A stretch of 64,000 nucleotides of DNA from Draconibacterium mangrovi_A. Its GTDB lineage: Bacteria > Bacteroidota > Bacteroidia > Bacteroidales > Prolixibacteraceae. The position numbers and the translations under genes were made by a program. The notes beneath the pieces were generated by a model. The model was not told the DNA's origin and made no database searches. It saw only the letters and a list, made by a program, of their open reading frames with translations. The stretch covers positions 310,001 to 374,000 of the forward strand of contig NZ_JBBIXN010000005.1 of the NCBI RefSeq assembly GCF_037646455.1, written 5' to 3'. Shown here piece after piece: positions 1 through 8,694 of this stretch; the stretch's first letter is position 1, and every line of letters begins with the position of its first letter.

Positions 1-1108
1 AGGAATTTTCCGCGAGAATAAAATGAATGTGATCGGCAATGGTGTTGTTATCGACCCGGTTGTTTTCAAAAAAGAAATTGAATCGCTTCACAAAATCGGT
101 ATCGACATTTCGAAGAACCTGTACGTTTCGAAAAAAGCGCACATGATTCTTCCCACACACCGCATTCTTGACGCCGCATCGGAACAGAAAAAAGGAAAAA
201 CAAAAATTGGTTCAACCCTAAAAGGTATCGGACCAACATATAAAGACAAGATTGGCCGCGATGGCTTGCGCGTTGGCGACCTGCTGCATAATTTCGACGA
301 AAAATATGCACAACGCATTGATAACCATAAGGTGATGCTCACCGAATTCTTTAAATTCGATTATACCGAAATGCTTGACGAATGCGAGAAAGACTGGTTC
401 GAAGGCGTTGAGTTATTAAAATCGTTCAAGATTGTTGACAGCGAACACCTGATAAACAATGCCCTGAAAGATGGCAAATCGGTTTTGGCCGAAGGTGCGC
501 AGGGAACTTTACTCGATATCGATTTTGGCTCGTATCCTTTTGTTACCAGTTCGAACACCATTTGTGCAGGTGCTTGTACCGGTCTTGGCATTGCTCCACA
601 AACCATTGGTAAAGTTTTTGGCATTTTTAAAGCCTATTGTACCCGCGTTGGAATGGGACCGTTCCCCACCGAACTGTTCGACAAAACAGGCGATAAACTC
701 CGGGATGCAGGAAACGAATACGGATCAACCACCGGGCGTCCGCGCCGTTGTGGCTGGCTCGATCTGGTTGCACTGAAATATTCAGTGATGCTAAACGGTG
801 TTACAGAACTTATTATGATGAAAGCCGATGTACTGGATGATTTCGACATCATTAAAGTTTGTGTAGGATACGAAATTGATGGTGAAGTGGTTGAAGAATT
901 TCCATTTGAACTGAACGATGATGTAAAACCGGTTTATGTAGAACTTCCCGGATGGAAAACAGATTTGACCAAAATCAAAAACCAAAACGAGTTCCCGGAA
1001 GAACTGAACAATTACATCAATTTCATTGAAGATGAAATGGGAATCCCGGTCACTGTTGCTTCTGTGGGGCCAAACCGTGAACAAACAATACTTCTGGAAA
1101 AGGAATAA
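1..1108 (+). CDS. purA: Adenylosuccinate synthetase, 5'-truncated by window edge
   Basis: Catalyses the GTP-dependent condensation of IMP and aspartate to adenylosuccinate, the first committed step of AMP synthesis in the cytoplasm. The reading frame is open from base 2, and the codons before the first ATG (base 23) encode GIFRENK, which runs straight into NVIGNGVVIDP, the conserved PurA segment; the true start therefore lies upstream of the window. About 368 residues are visible and roughly 60 N-terminal residues, including the GTP-binding loop, are missing. Family landmarks seen are GIGPTYKDKIGRDGLRVGDL, GSTTGRPRRCGWLDLVALKY and the C-terminal SVGPNREQTI. A strong hairpin terminator follows 16 nt after the stop. 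Identification is secure. Confidence 0.97.
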   Translation, partial: GIFRENKMNVIGNGVVIDPVVFKKEIESLHKIGIDISKNLYVSKKAHMILPTHRILDAASEQKKGKTKIGSTLKGIGPTYKDKIGRDGLRVGDLLHNFDEKYAQRIDNHKVMLTEFFKFDYTEMLDECEKDWFEGVELLKSFKIVDSEHLINNALKDGKSVLAEGAQGTLLDIDFGSYPFVTSSNTICAGACTGLGIAPQTIGKVFGIFKAYCTRVGMGPFPTELFDKTGDKLRDAGNEYGSTTGRPRRCGWLDLVALKYSVMLNGVTELIMMKADVLDDFDIIKVCVGYEIDGEVVEEFPFELNDDVKPVYVELPGWKTDLTKIKNQNEFPEELNNYINFIEDEMGIPVTVASVGPNREQTILLEKE

Positions 1109-1124
1109 TATTTAACCAACATAT

Positions 1125-1159
1125 AAAAGTTCTGATTCTGACCAGAGTCGGAACTTTTT
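1125..1159 (+). terminator. Rho-independent terminator of purA
   Basis: A 15-bp stem (1125-1139 with 1144-1158, two G-U pairs) closes a GACC tetraloop and ends in a run of five T. It lies just behind the purA stop codon. The rest of the gap to 1269 shows no further structure. Confidence 0.85.
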
Positions 1160-1269
1160 AATTTCTGCCTCTCTGAGAAATTTACTCTAATTTTTGATGT
1201 CCTACCCTACATTTGTTTTATTTCCTGATTTATCTTAGTTATATTTAATGCCATTCAATTGAGTGGCGT

Positions 1270-2697
1270 ATGATTTTCAACAACCAACATTTTGGCTTGT
1301 ACACCGATTTCTACGAACTGACCATGGCGCAGGGCTATTACTCCTGCGGAAAACATCGCCAACAAGTTACTTTCGACTATTATTTTCGCACCAACCCTTA
1401 TAAAGGTGGATTTACTGTTTTTGCCGGACTACGCGATTTTCTGGAACTTTTGGAGCATTTCTCATATTCCGATTCCGACATTGATTTTCTAGCCGGGCAG
1501 GGGCTCGACCGGGATTTTCTAAAGTATTTGAGTGAATTCCGTTTTCGCGGTACCATTTACAGTATGAACGAAGGTGAGATGGTTTTCCCCAACGAACCCA
1601 TCTTGCGTGTTGAAGGGAACATGGTGGAATGCCAGCTCATTGAAAGTTTGTTATTGAATATTTTAAATTTCGAATCGCTGATTGCCACCAAGGCATTTCG
1701 GATCAAGCTGGTTTCAGGGAAAAAACCATTTGCCGATTTTGGACTACGTCGGGCGCAGGGACTAGGAGCATTGCATGCCAGCAGGGCGGCTTGTATAGGA
1801 GGTGCCGGTTCAACATCGAATGTAATGGCCGGAAAAATGTTTGATATACCGGTTAGCGGAACCATGGCTCACAGCTGGATTCAGAGCTTCAACAATGAAT
1901 TGGATGCTTTTCGTGCTTATGCCAACACTCACCCTACCAACACCACTTTACTGGTTGACACCTACGATACACTGCGATCGGGAATTCCAAACGCCATTAC
2001 CATTGCCCGCGAAATGGAGGCAAAAGGTCAGCGGCTGCAGGCTATTCGCCTCGATAGCGGAGACCTGGCTTATTTGAGTAAAAAAGCCCGAAAGATGCTT
2101 GACAATGCCAAGCTGCAATCGGTAAAAATAGTAGCTTCGAATCAATTGAACGAACATGTAATAAAAACCTTGCTCCAAGACCAGAACGCTGCCATTGATG
2201 CATTTGGAATTGGAACCGAACTAATTACTGGCAAAGAAAATGCTGCACTCGACGGCGTCTATAAACTCACAGAAATCGATGGAGAATCGAGGATGAAATT
2301 TTCCGAGAATATAGAGAAAGTAACACTCCCCGGGAAAAAACAGGTGATCCGCTATTTTGACGAAGAAGAAAAATTTTACCGCGACGGCATACTGTTGAAC
2401 AACGAAAATCCGATAGAAGTCGATTTCCTGTATCATCCCGTATACCCCGAAAAAAACACAACGGTTAAGGGTATGAAATATGAATACCTTTATGTAAAAG
2501 CCTGGGAACACGGAAAATCATTACTCCCAGTGAAATACCCAACCGAAATACACGACTTTCTGGAAACAAGAGCACAATTATTACCCGAAGAACACAAACG
2601 ATTTATAAGCCCGCATATATACAAAGTAGGCATATCGCATCAGTTGATGCAAAATCGGAATTCTCTTGCAAATAAAATAAAACGCTTTACCAACTAA
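1270..2697 (+). CDS. pncB: Nicotinate phosphoribosyltransferase
   Basis: Joins nicotinate to PRPP to give nicotinate mononucleotide, the salvage entry of the Preiss-Handler route to NAD, in the cytoplasm. The 475-residue length is usual for the family. Recognisable pieces are the N-terminal YTDFYELTMAQGY, the middle FADFGLRRAQG, the SGTMAHSW segment holding the histidine that is phosphorylated in this family, LVDTYDTL, and LDSGDLAYLSKKARKMLD near residue 260. The stop codon is immediately followed by the ATG of the next gene with no spacer, so the two are co-transcribed and probably translationally coupled. No functional link between the two enzymes is evident beyond this. Confidence 0.93.
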   Translation: MIFNNQHFGLYTDFYELTMAQGYYSCGKHRQQVTFDYYFRTNPYKGGFTVFAGLRDFLELLEHFSYSDSDIDFLAGQGLDRDFLKYLSEFRFRGTIYSMNEGEMVFPNEPILRVEGNMVECQLIESLLLNILNFESLIATKAFRIKLVSGKKPFADFGLRRAQGLGALHASRAACIGGAGSTSNVMAGKMFDIPVSGTMAHSWIQSFNNELDAFRAYANTHPTNTTLLVDTYDTLRSGIPNAITIAREMEAKGQRLQAIRLDSGDLAYLSKKARKMLDNAKLQSVKIVASNQLNEHVIKTLLQDQNAAIDAFGIGTELITGKENAALDGVYKLTEIDGESRMKFSENIEKVTLPGKKQVIRYFDEEEKFYRDGILLNNENPIEVDFLYHPVYPEKNTTVKGMKYEYLYVKAWEHGKSLLPVKYPTEIHDFLETRAQLLPEEHKRFISPHIYKVGISHQLMQNRNSLANKIKRFTN

Positions 2698-3804
2698 ATG
2701 AAGACGAACGATATTATCAGGCCTACTTTAGTACTTGACAAAGAAATATGTTTACATAACATCGAGTGGATGGCAGAAAAAGCAAAAAAGCACAATATGC
2801 GTTTTCGCCCTCACTTTAAAACCCACCAGTCAGCAGAAATCGGTGACTGGTTCAGGCTTTTTGGCGTTGAAGCAATTACCGTTTCTTCGGTACGCATGGC
2901 AGAATATTTTATCACTAACGGCTGGAAAGATGTGACCATTGCCATATCATTAAACATACACGAGATCGATGTTATAAATCGTCTGACGCAATCAGCAAAG
3001 ATCAACGTTTTGATCGAAAATAAAGAAACTGCCACAGCATTGGCAAAAAAAGCCAAAGGTCGACTCGGTGTTTATTTTAAAATCGATACAGGGTACCATC
3101 GAACCGGGATTCCTTCGTCGCGAACCGGGACCATCGATAACATCCTGAACATTATTAAAACAAATAAGAAACTGACCTTCAAAGGCTTTCTTACTCATAC
3201 AGGGCACACTTACACGGCACGATCGACCAACGAGATTTTCAGCCGCCATTTCGATGCTCTGTTGAAATTGAAATCCTTAAAAAATCAGTATAAAAAAGCC
3301 TATCCAAATGTCGAGATCAGCATGGGCGATACGCCATCTGCCAGTATTTGTGGGAATTTTGACAGTGTAGATGAAATACGCCCCGGGAATTTTGTTTTTT
3401 ACGACCTGATGCAGCATAGCCTTGGTGTTTGTTCTCTGAGTGACATTGCTGTAAAAATGCAGTGTCCGGTTGTGGCGAAACACGTGTCGCGCAACGAAAT
3501 AGTGATCTATGGCGGAGCTATTCATTTCTCAAAAGATACCATCCTGAATACTGACGGTAAACTACTTTATGGAAGAATTGCCATAAAAATAGATGGAGAA
3601 AAGGTATTGCTCGACAACAACAATTACCTGTCGAAACTTTCGCAGGAACATGGTATTATAAAACTTACACCGGCCAATTTCAAGCTTATTAACGTGGGTG
3701 ATGTTATCGAGATCATCCCTGTTCACTCCTGCCTGACAGCTAACCTGATGGGACATTACATCACAACCGAAGGCGAAACCATTAGAATGATCCCTCGCTA
3801 CTAA
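2698..3804 (+). CDS. D-threonine aldolase / D-serine dehydratase-like PLP enzyme
   Basis: A fold-type III (alanine racemase-like) pyridoxal-phosphate enzyme of the DSD1/D-threonine aldolase family, which acts on D-hydroxy amino acids. The N-terminal barrel begins with PTLVLDKE and carries RFRPHFKTH near residue 40, whose lysine is the expected PLP anchor. The C-terminal beta domain ends with PVHSCLTANLM, where the His and Cys match the metal ligands of eukaryotic-type D-serine dehydratases. Residue HTGHTY around 165 is also typical. At 368 residues the length is normal. It starts at the base after the pncB stop. Whether the substrate is D-serine, D-threonine or 3-hydroxyaspartate cannot be told from sequence. 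Confidence 0.82.
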   Translation: MKTNDIIRPTLVLDKEICLHNIEWMAEKAKKHNMRFRPHFKTHQSAEIGDWFRLFGVEAITVSSVRMAEYFITNGWKDVTIAISLNIHEIDVINRLTQSAKINVLIENKETATALAKKAKGRLGVYFKIDTGYHRTGIPSSRTGTIDNILNIIKTNKKLTFKGFLTHTGHTYTARSTNEIFSRHFDALLKLKSLKNQYKKAYPNVEISMGDTPSASICGNFDSVDEIRPGNFVFYDLMQHSLGVCSLSDIAVKMQCPVVAKHVSRNEIVIYGGAIHFSKDTILNTDGKLLYGRIAIKIDGEKVLLDNNNYLSKLSQEHGIIKLTPANFKLINVGDVIEIIPVHSCLTANLMGHYITTEGETIRMIPRY

Positions 3805-3811
3805 ACAACAC

Positions 3812-3838
3812 AAAAAAACCATACCTGTAAGGCATGGT
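3812..3838 (-). terminator. Terminator of the CsgG-like gene
   Basis: Arms ACCATACCT and AGGCATGGT (one mismatch) close a 3-nt loop. Read on the minus strand the hairpin is followed by a run of seven T. It sits between two converging genes and serves the minus-strand one; for the plus-strand gene it lacks a T tract. Confidence 0.7.
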
Positions 3839-3863
3839 TAATATTTGCTACAATGAAAATTTA

Positions 3864-4673
3864 CTATTTGCGGTACAATGGCGAACGCTTAATAAGCCAT
3901 TGCAAAGTCAGCGTATATGCATCCTGGGTTTGCCAAAACGAGGTATGTGAATTGGCATAAATATTCTGTCCCTGGTCGCTGTACATTTTCATGTCAACCT
4001 GCGTTTTGAAATTATCGGTTGAACTCGAAGAAGTTGAAGTGTACTTTGTATTATTCTTGTCATCTTTTTTGCTCGTCTGGCTCGATCCTGAATAATTGGT
4101 AGTACTTGTGTACATCACGCTCACTGTTCCCATAACAATGTACTCGGCTCCCACAACGTCGCACAACTCGGCGGGTGTAAAGCCATCGATATTGCTGGAA
4201 TTTATCCCATTTTTAATTAATATGGCGTCAGTGGTGGTTGGATCCTGAAGCTTAAACTGGTCGGCAAATTTACTTAGCAACGTATAGCAATCCGACTGTA
4301 CCTTTTTTTCCATGGCTTCGTCGTGTGCCCCATTGCTGCTCAAATACGTAAACGGCAGCACAGCCACCACATTATGATGATCCTGTAAATTGGATTCATC
4401 TCCACTCCCTTCAATTACTTTGTTGACAATCTCGATTCGACCGCTCGAAAACTGAATTTTGTTGATGTCGGCTTTTTGATAGGTGTACTCAAGCGATTCG
4501 TTTTTATGCACAAATTTTATGGTTTCGTTATCCATGGCAGTCACTTTGCCGATGTGTTCTTCACCATTAAGCATGGTCACTTTATCGAAAATTTCCTGAG
4601 CGTATACCTGAGGTGTTGAGGCACCAATGATCACAAAAGCCAGTAAAAAGGTAAGCATTACTGTTTTCTTCAT
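3864..4673 (-). CDS. Exported protein, SM-like N-terminal part and CsgG/LpoB-like C-terminal part
   Basis: Unnamed exported protein of 269 residues. A signal peptide ends at about residue 25 (VYAQE). Residues 30-85 contain the pattern MLNGEEHIGKVTAMDNETIKFVHKN, which recurs in Bacteroidota envelope proteins, compare the start of the DUF481 protein at 14393-15439. Residues 100-190 have the layout of the CsgG/LpoB/FlgT superfamily: VVAVLPFTYL, a helix with LLSKFADQFKLQD, and VVGAEYIVMGTVSVMY. A Ser/Thr/Lys-rich stretch at about 195-225 looks like a flexible insertion. A periplasmic or outer-membrane-linked role is inferred from the signal peptide and fold; no partner gene is adjacent. The superfamily call rests on pattern only. 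Confidence 0.6.
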   Translation of the reverse strand: MKKTVMLTFLLAFVIIGASTPQVYAQEIFDKVTMLNGEEHIGKVTAMDNETIKFVHKNESLEYTYQKADINKIQFSSGRIEIVNKVIEGSGDESNLQDHHNVVAVLPFTYLSSNGAHDEAMEKKVQSDCYTLLSKFADQFKLQDPTTTDAILIKNGINSSNIDGFTPAELCDVVGAEYIVMGTVSVMYTSTTNYSGSSQTSKKDDKNNTKYTSTSSSSTDNFKTQVDMKMYSDQGQNIYANSHTSFWQTQDAYTLTLQWLIKRSPLYRK

Positions 4674-4760
4674 AATCTGTTGATTTTAATCTTATTTTGT
4701 TAAAACCTGAAAACAGCTTAAGTCCCAATTTTGTTTATTTTTAATTCTAAAAATTTGGTT

Positions 4761-5183
4761 ATGCAAACACGACTTCACATTGTTACGCTGGGTGTAAAAA
4801 ACTTAAAACTTTCATGTAAGTTTTACCTTGAAGCACTGGGCTGGAAACCATCGGAATCGAGCGATGAGAATATAGCTTTTTATAACCAAACCGGAATTGT
4901 ACTTGGTTTGTATCCGCTCGACAAACTTGCAGAAGATGCTCAGCTTTCACCTGAGAGGACGGGTTTTTCGGGAGTTACCATGGCAATCAATCTCAATTCG
5001 AAAGAAGAAGTTGATTCACTATACAGTCGGGTGATTGAGAAAGGCGGAAAATCGCTTGTAGAACCGCGGGAAACTTTTTGGGGTGGATACGATGCTTATT
5101 TTGCGGATCCCGACGATAATTCCTGGGAAATAGCCTGGAATCCATATGCACAGATCGACGAGCATGGTAACCTGCTGGTATAA
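4761..5183 (+). CDS. VOC-family (glyoxalase-like) protein
   Basis: Small cytoplasmic protein of about 140 residues with one vicinal-oxygen-chelate module. It starts MQTRLHIVTLGVKNLKLS and shows the typical order beta strand, helix (SCKFYLEALGWKP), GIVLGLYP, and a C-terminal YFADPDDNSWEIAWNP, which is the usual ending of glyoxalase/bleomycin-resistance type proteins. The start at 4761 is chosen because it begins at the first strand of the fold; an upstream in-frame start adds only a non-conserved tail. Substrate is unknown; this group often lacks proven glyoxalase activity. It stands alone between two minus-strand genes. Confidence 0.8.
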   Translation: MQTRLHIVTLGVKNLKLSCKFYLEALGWKPSESSDENIAFYNQTGIVLGLYPLDKLAEDAQLSPERTGFSGVTMAINLNSKEEVDSLYSRVIEKGGKSLVEPRETFWGGYDAYFADPDDNSWEIAWNPYAQIDEHGNLLV

Positions 5184-5217
5184 AAAATTCCACCTGCCTG
5201 ATGACAAATGGAATTTT
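5184..5217. terminator. Bidirectional terminator between VOC gene and pepD
   Basis: Perfect arms AAAATTCCA and TGGAATTTT around a 16-nt loop, A-rich on the left and T-rich on the right, placed between two converging genes. Confidence 0.65.
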
Positions 5218-5249
5218 AATTTAACTAGAATGCGAGTTTGCTGATTATC

Positions 5250-6713
5250 TTACTTTTCCGGAATATTCTCAAGTGTTGCCACCAGAAAATCCCAGAATTT
5301 CTGAACCGTTTCAATGTTCACTTTTTCATCGGGCGAATGCGGGAAACGGATGGTCGGACCAAAAGAGATCATGTCCCAATGCGGATAATTTTGCGCCAGA
5401 ATACCACATTCCAGACCGGCATGAATGGCTTTTATTTCGGGTATTTTTCCCCATTTATTTTCGTACACATTTTGCATGGTTTTCAGGATGGGTGAATCCA
5501 TATTTGGTTTCCAGCCCGGATAAGCACCTGAGAAAGTAACCTCAGCACCTGCCAGTTCGAAAACTGCTTTAATTCGTGAGCCAAGTTCATCTTTGGCCGA
5601 ATCAACCGAACTACGCATCAGAAAGCCACCCACAATGGTTTTACTGTCGGCATCCGATTTTAGCGTAGCCATGTTTGTTGAGGTTTCAACCAATCCCGGC
5701 ATGCTGTCACTCATGCGTATCACGCCATTTGGGCAGGCAACCACGGCTTTCACCAGTTTATCCTGTGTTGCTGCATCAATCAATTTTTCAGGCAACTCAG
5801 TACCCTCTGTTTTAATTACCAGGTCAGGTTCTGTAACCGAAAGTTCTGCTTTCACCGTATCGGCAATTTCATCAACCATACCAATAAAATCGGCTGCTCT
5901 GGCTTCTTCTACTACAACAACTCCAAAAGCCTCGCGGGGAATAGCATTTCGCAAGCTACCTCCATCAATTGATGCCAGCCGAACACCCAGATCTTTTGAC
6001 ACATTAATGATCCTAAAAAACGTTTTAATAGAGTTTCCCCTTCCAAGAATGATATCCATTCCCGAGTGGCCACCTTTCAAACCAGTTACACTAAGTTTCA
6101 AAGCAGTGTATCCCAGCGGCACTTCGTCTTCGCTATAATCAAATGAGATGGTTACATCTTCTCCTCCGGCACAACCCACATAAAGTTCGCCCTCATCTTC
6201 CGAGTCGGTGTTGATAAGGATTTCAGCATCCAGCATCCCTGCTTTTAGCCCATTGGCTCCATCCATTCCGGTTTCTTCGGTGGCAGTAAGCAACACTTCG
6301 ATTGGTCCGTGCGTTAGTGTTTTCGATGCAAGAACCGCCATAGCCGCCGAAACGCCAATACCATTATCCGCACCCAATGTCGTTCCGTTGGCTGTAACCC
6401 AGTCACCATCAATAAAGGCTTCGATCGGATCGGTTTGAAAATCGTGTTTTTTATCGCTGTTTTTCTGCGGGACCATATCGAGGTGCCCTTGCAGAACAAC
6501 AGTTTTACGATATTCCATTCCCGGACTTGCCGGCTTTTTGATGATCACGTTACCGGCCTCATCTTTCAATGTTTCCAACCCAAGTTTACGGCCAAAATTA
6601 ACGGCCCAGTTTTGTATCTCCTCTTCATGATTTGAAGGACGTGGAATTTGGGTTAGTTCAGAAAATATTTCCCATACCTCCCTTGGATTCAGTGCTTTTA
6701 TCTGTTCTGTCAT
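5250..6713 (-). CDS. pepD: Aminoacyl-histidine dipeptidase (M20 family)
   Basis: Cytosolic non-specific dipeptidase that cleaves unblocked dipeptides such as Xaa-His. The 487-residue length fits the PepD group. The M20 metal site is complete by eye: LQGHLDMVP (His and the aspartate), LGADNGIGV (bridging Asp), TATEETGMDGA (general base Glu and ligand Glu), INTDSEDEGELYVGCAGG, the lid-domain KGGHSGMDI, and the C-terminal HAGLECGIL histidine. The start at 6713 (MTEQIKALNP) is preferred over one 22 codons upstream because the added residues are basic, unlike the family. It lies next to a POT peptide transporter in divergent orientation, which suits a role in using imported peptides. Confidence 0.93.
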   Translation of the reverse strand: MTEQIKALNPREVWEIFSELTQIPRPSNHEEEIQNWAVNFGRKLGLETLKDEAGNVIIKKPASPGMEYRKTVVLQGHLDMVPQKNSDKKHDFQTDPIEAFIDGDWVTANGTTLGADNGIGVSAAMAVLASKTLTHGPIEVLLTATEETGMDGANGLKAGMLDAEILINTDSEDEGELYVGCAGGEDVTISFDYSEDEVPLGYTALKLSVTGLKGGHSGMDIILGRGNSIKTFFRIINVSKDLGVRLASIDGGSLRNAIPREAFGVVVVEEARAADFIGMVDEIADTVKAELSVTEPDLVIKTEGTELPEKLIDAATQDKLVKAVVACPNGVIRMSDSMPGLVETSTNMATLKSDADSKTIVGGFLMRSSVDSAKDELGSRIKAVFELAGAEVTFSGAYPGWKPNMDSPILKTMQNVYENKWGKIPEIKAIHAGLECGILAQNYPHWDMISFGPTIRFPHSPDEKVNIETVQKFWDFLVATLENIPEK

Positions 6714-6928
6714 AACAAAATATTTTATATGTTTTAAATTACCCTTGTTTCTTGATTTTATGTGCCGAAACTGTAACAATTAAAAAATCAAATTGTGCTG
6801 TTTGTATCCAATTTCTTCTAAAAACTGATAAAATTAGGCAGAAGAATACAAAAGCTGACATGTTTCACGGAAATCTTTGAAGATAATTGATATTTTAGCG
6901 AGCTTAGAAAATAAAACCTATAGTTATT

Positions 6929-8458
6929 ATGAGTAGAGATGCAAATAAAGCCTTCTTTGGACATCCGATCGGGCTTTCAACACTGTTTGCCAGTGAGATG
7001 TGGGAACGCTTTAGTTACTACGGAATGCGGGCCTTGCTGGTTCTTTTTCTTACAGCAACTTTTGCTTCGGGTGGTTTTGAAATGGCAGAACTTGATGCCT
7101 TTACCATTTATGGTATTTTCACCGGTTTGGTGTATGTGACCCCAATTCTTGGCGGAATGCTGGCCGATAAAGTGCTGGGGCAGCGAAAATCGATCTACAT
7201 TGGAGGTTTAACCATGGCGATAGGCCAGTTCCTTTTGGCCGGAAGTGCGTGGTTATATGGTTCTGATGCAAGTATCGAATTCCGTCAAACCATTTTTTAT
7301 GCAGGATTAGGAATATTGATCCTGGGTAATGGTTTCTTCAAACCAAACATTTCAACCATGGTGGGCGAATTGTACGATAACAACGATCCACGCAAAGATG
7401 GTGGTTTCACGATTTTTTATATGGGTATTAACCTTGGAGCTTTCTTTTCTCCACTGGTTGCCGGTAAATTGGGCGAGCAGGTTGCCTGGCAATATGGATT
7501 CCTGGCAGCTGGTGTCGGAATGTTATTAGGTACAATTTGGTTTTTTGTACGCAGCCATACACTCGGGCACATTGGAATGCCTCCGAAAGTAAAGACAGAA
7601 AGAGTACGCTTAATTTTAAAAGACTGGTTTAGCATCTTGCTTTATGTTGTTGGCATTGTGGCATTAATTTTTGTGATAATTTTAGGATGGGGAGCTATAC
7701 CATCAGCGGTAAGTAGTGCAATCATATGGATACTTGGCGTTGGTGGAGTAATCATACTTACCACCACAATATTCAAGGGGACCAATGGTAAGGCTGAATG
7801 GTCGCGTGTTGGAGTAATACTTGTTTTAGCCATCTTCAACATTTTATTCTGGAGTGGTTTTGAGCAAGCCGGAACAACCTTTAATATTTTTGCCCGCGAC
7901 AATACGCAGCGAATGATCGGTAACTGGGAGATCCCGGCAACATGGTTTCAAAGTATCAACGCCATTTGGATTGTAGCATGTGCGCCTTTATTTAGTGTAT
8001 TATGGATAAAGCTGGATAAAATAAAAATGAATCCCAATACACCAATGAAATTTGCCTGGGGATTGATTATGCTTTCTCTTGGTTTTGTAATAATGGCAAT
8101 TGCCTACAGCCGATCAACCGGAGGCGATACAGTTCGTTTGGTTAGTCCATTATGGCTTATCGTGGTATACCTTTTCCATACTTTTGGAGAGCTTTGTCTT
8201 TCGCCAATCGGATTGTCGATGGTCACCAAATTGTCGCCACCGAAATTGGTCTCTACAATGATGGGAGTCTGGTTTGGTTCTATCGCTGCAGGTAACTTTG
8301 TTGCCTCACAAATGAAAGCCATCTCAATAAAACTTGAAAGTGCGCTTGGAACTGAAATCCAGGTGTTCTGGTTAATTGCCATTCAGTCGGCAATTATTGC
8401 TGTTATTGCAATCATTCTTTCTCCCTGGCTGAAAAAGATGATGCACGGAATCAAATAG
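6929..8458 (+). CDS. Proton-dependent oligopeptide transporter (POT/PTR2 family)
   Basis: Inner-membrane major-facilitator protein that takes up di- and tripeptides with protons. Near residue 22 it carries EMWERFSYYGMRALL, which includes the ExxERFxYYG signature of the family on the first helix. GGMLADKVLGQRKSI follows helix 2, and FYMGINLGAFFSPL with WQYGFLAAGVGM is the second family signature. At 509 residues it has room for 14 hydrophobic segments, the bacterial POT number. A hairpin terminator follows. The dipeptidase pepD is transcribed divergently from the other side of a 215-bp spacer, so import and cytoplasmic hydrolysis of peptides may go together. Confidence 0.93.
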   Translation: MSRDANKAFFGHPIGLSTLFASEMWERFSYYGMRALLVLFLTATFASGGFEMAELDAFTIYGIFTGLVYVTPILGGMLADKVLGQRKSIYIGGLTMAIGQFLLAGSAWLYGSDASIEFRQTIFYAGLGILILGNGFFKPNISTMVGELYDNNDPRKDGGFTIFYMGINLGAFFSPLVAGKLGEQVAWQYGFLAAGVGMLLGTIWFFVRSHTLGHIGMPPKVKTERVRLILKDWFSILLYVVGIVALIFVIILGWGAIPSAVSSAIIWILGVGGVIILTTTIFKGTNGKAEWSRVGVILVLAIFNILFWSGFEQAGTTFNIFARDNTQRMIGNWEIPATWFQSINAIWIVACAPLFSVLWIKLDKIKMNPNTPMKFAWGLIMLSLGFVIMAIAYSRSTGGDTVRLVSPLWLIVVYLFHTFGELCLSPIGLSMVTKLSPPKLVSTMMGVWFGSIAAGNFVASQMKAISIKLESALGTEIQVFWLIAIQSAIIAVIAIILSPWLKKMMHGIK

Positions 8459-8487
8459 AAAATAAGGTATTTTATAAATACAGGAAG

Positions 8488-8519
8488 TACCCGGCTTTTA
8501 AAAGGTCGGGTATTTTTTT
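8488..8519 (+). terminator. Terminator of the POT transporter gene
   Basis: Arms TACCCG and CGGGTA enclose an AT-rich centre that is itself self-complementary (CTTTTAAAAG), followed by seven T. It begins 29 nt after the stop codon. The following 175 bases up to the next gene hold nothing I recognise. Confidence 0.8.
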
Positions 8520-8694
8520 GCCCAAAAAGGAGGCTACGAAGATGCAACGATTGAATGAACGGATTTCTACAAACACAAAAGATGGGAAAAGAGGATGGTT
8601 ATATATGAATGAATAACTGGATAGGCTTTCAGGAAAATACCCTGTTTAAATGATTTAACAGGGTACTCTTTGCCCGAAAGGAACTGCAATAACT

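Noticed and set aside
5593..6138. A 181-codon plus-strand open frame rich in Ser and Thr
   Set aside because: It is antisense to pepD, whose motifs are complete; the composition is that of reversed coding sequence.
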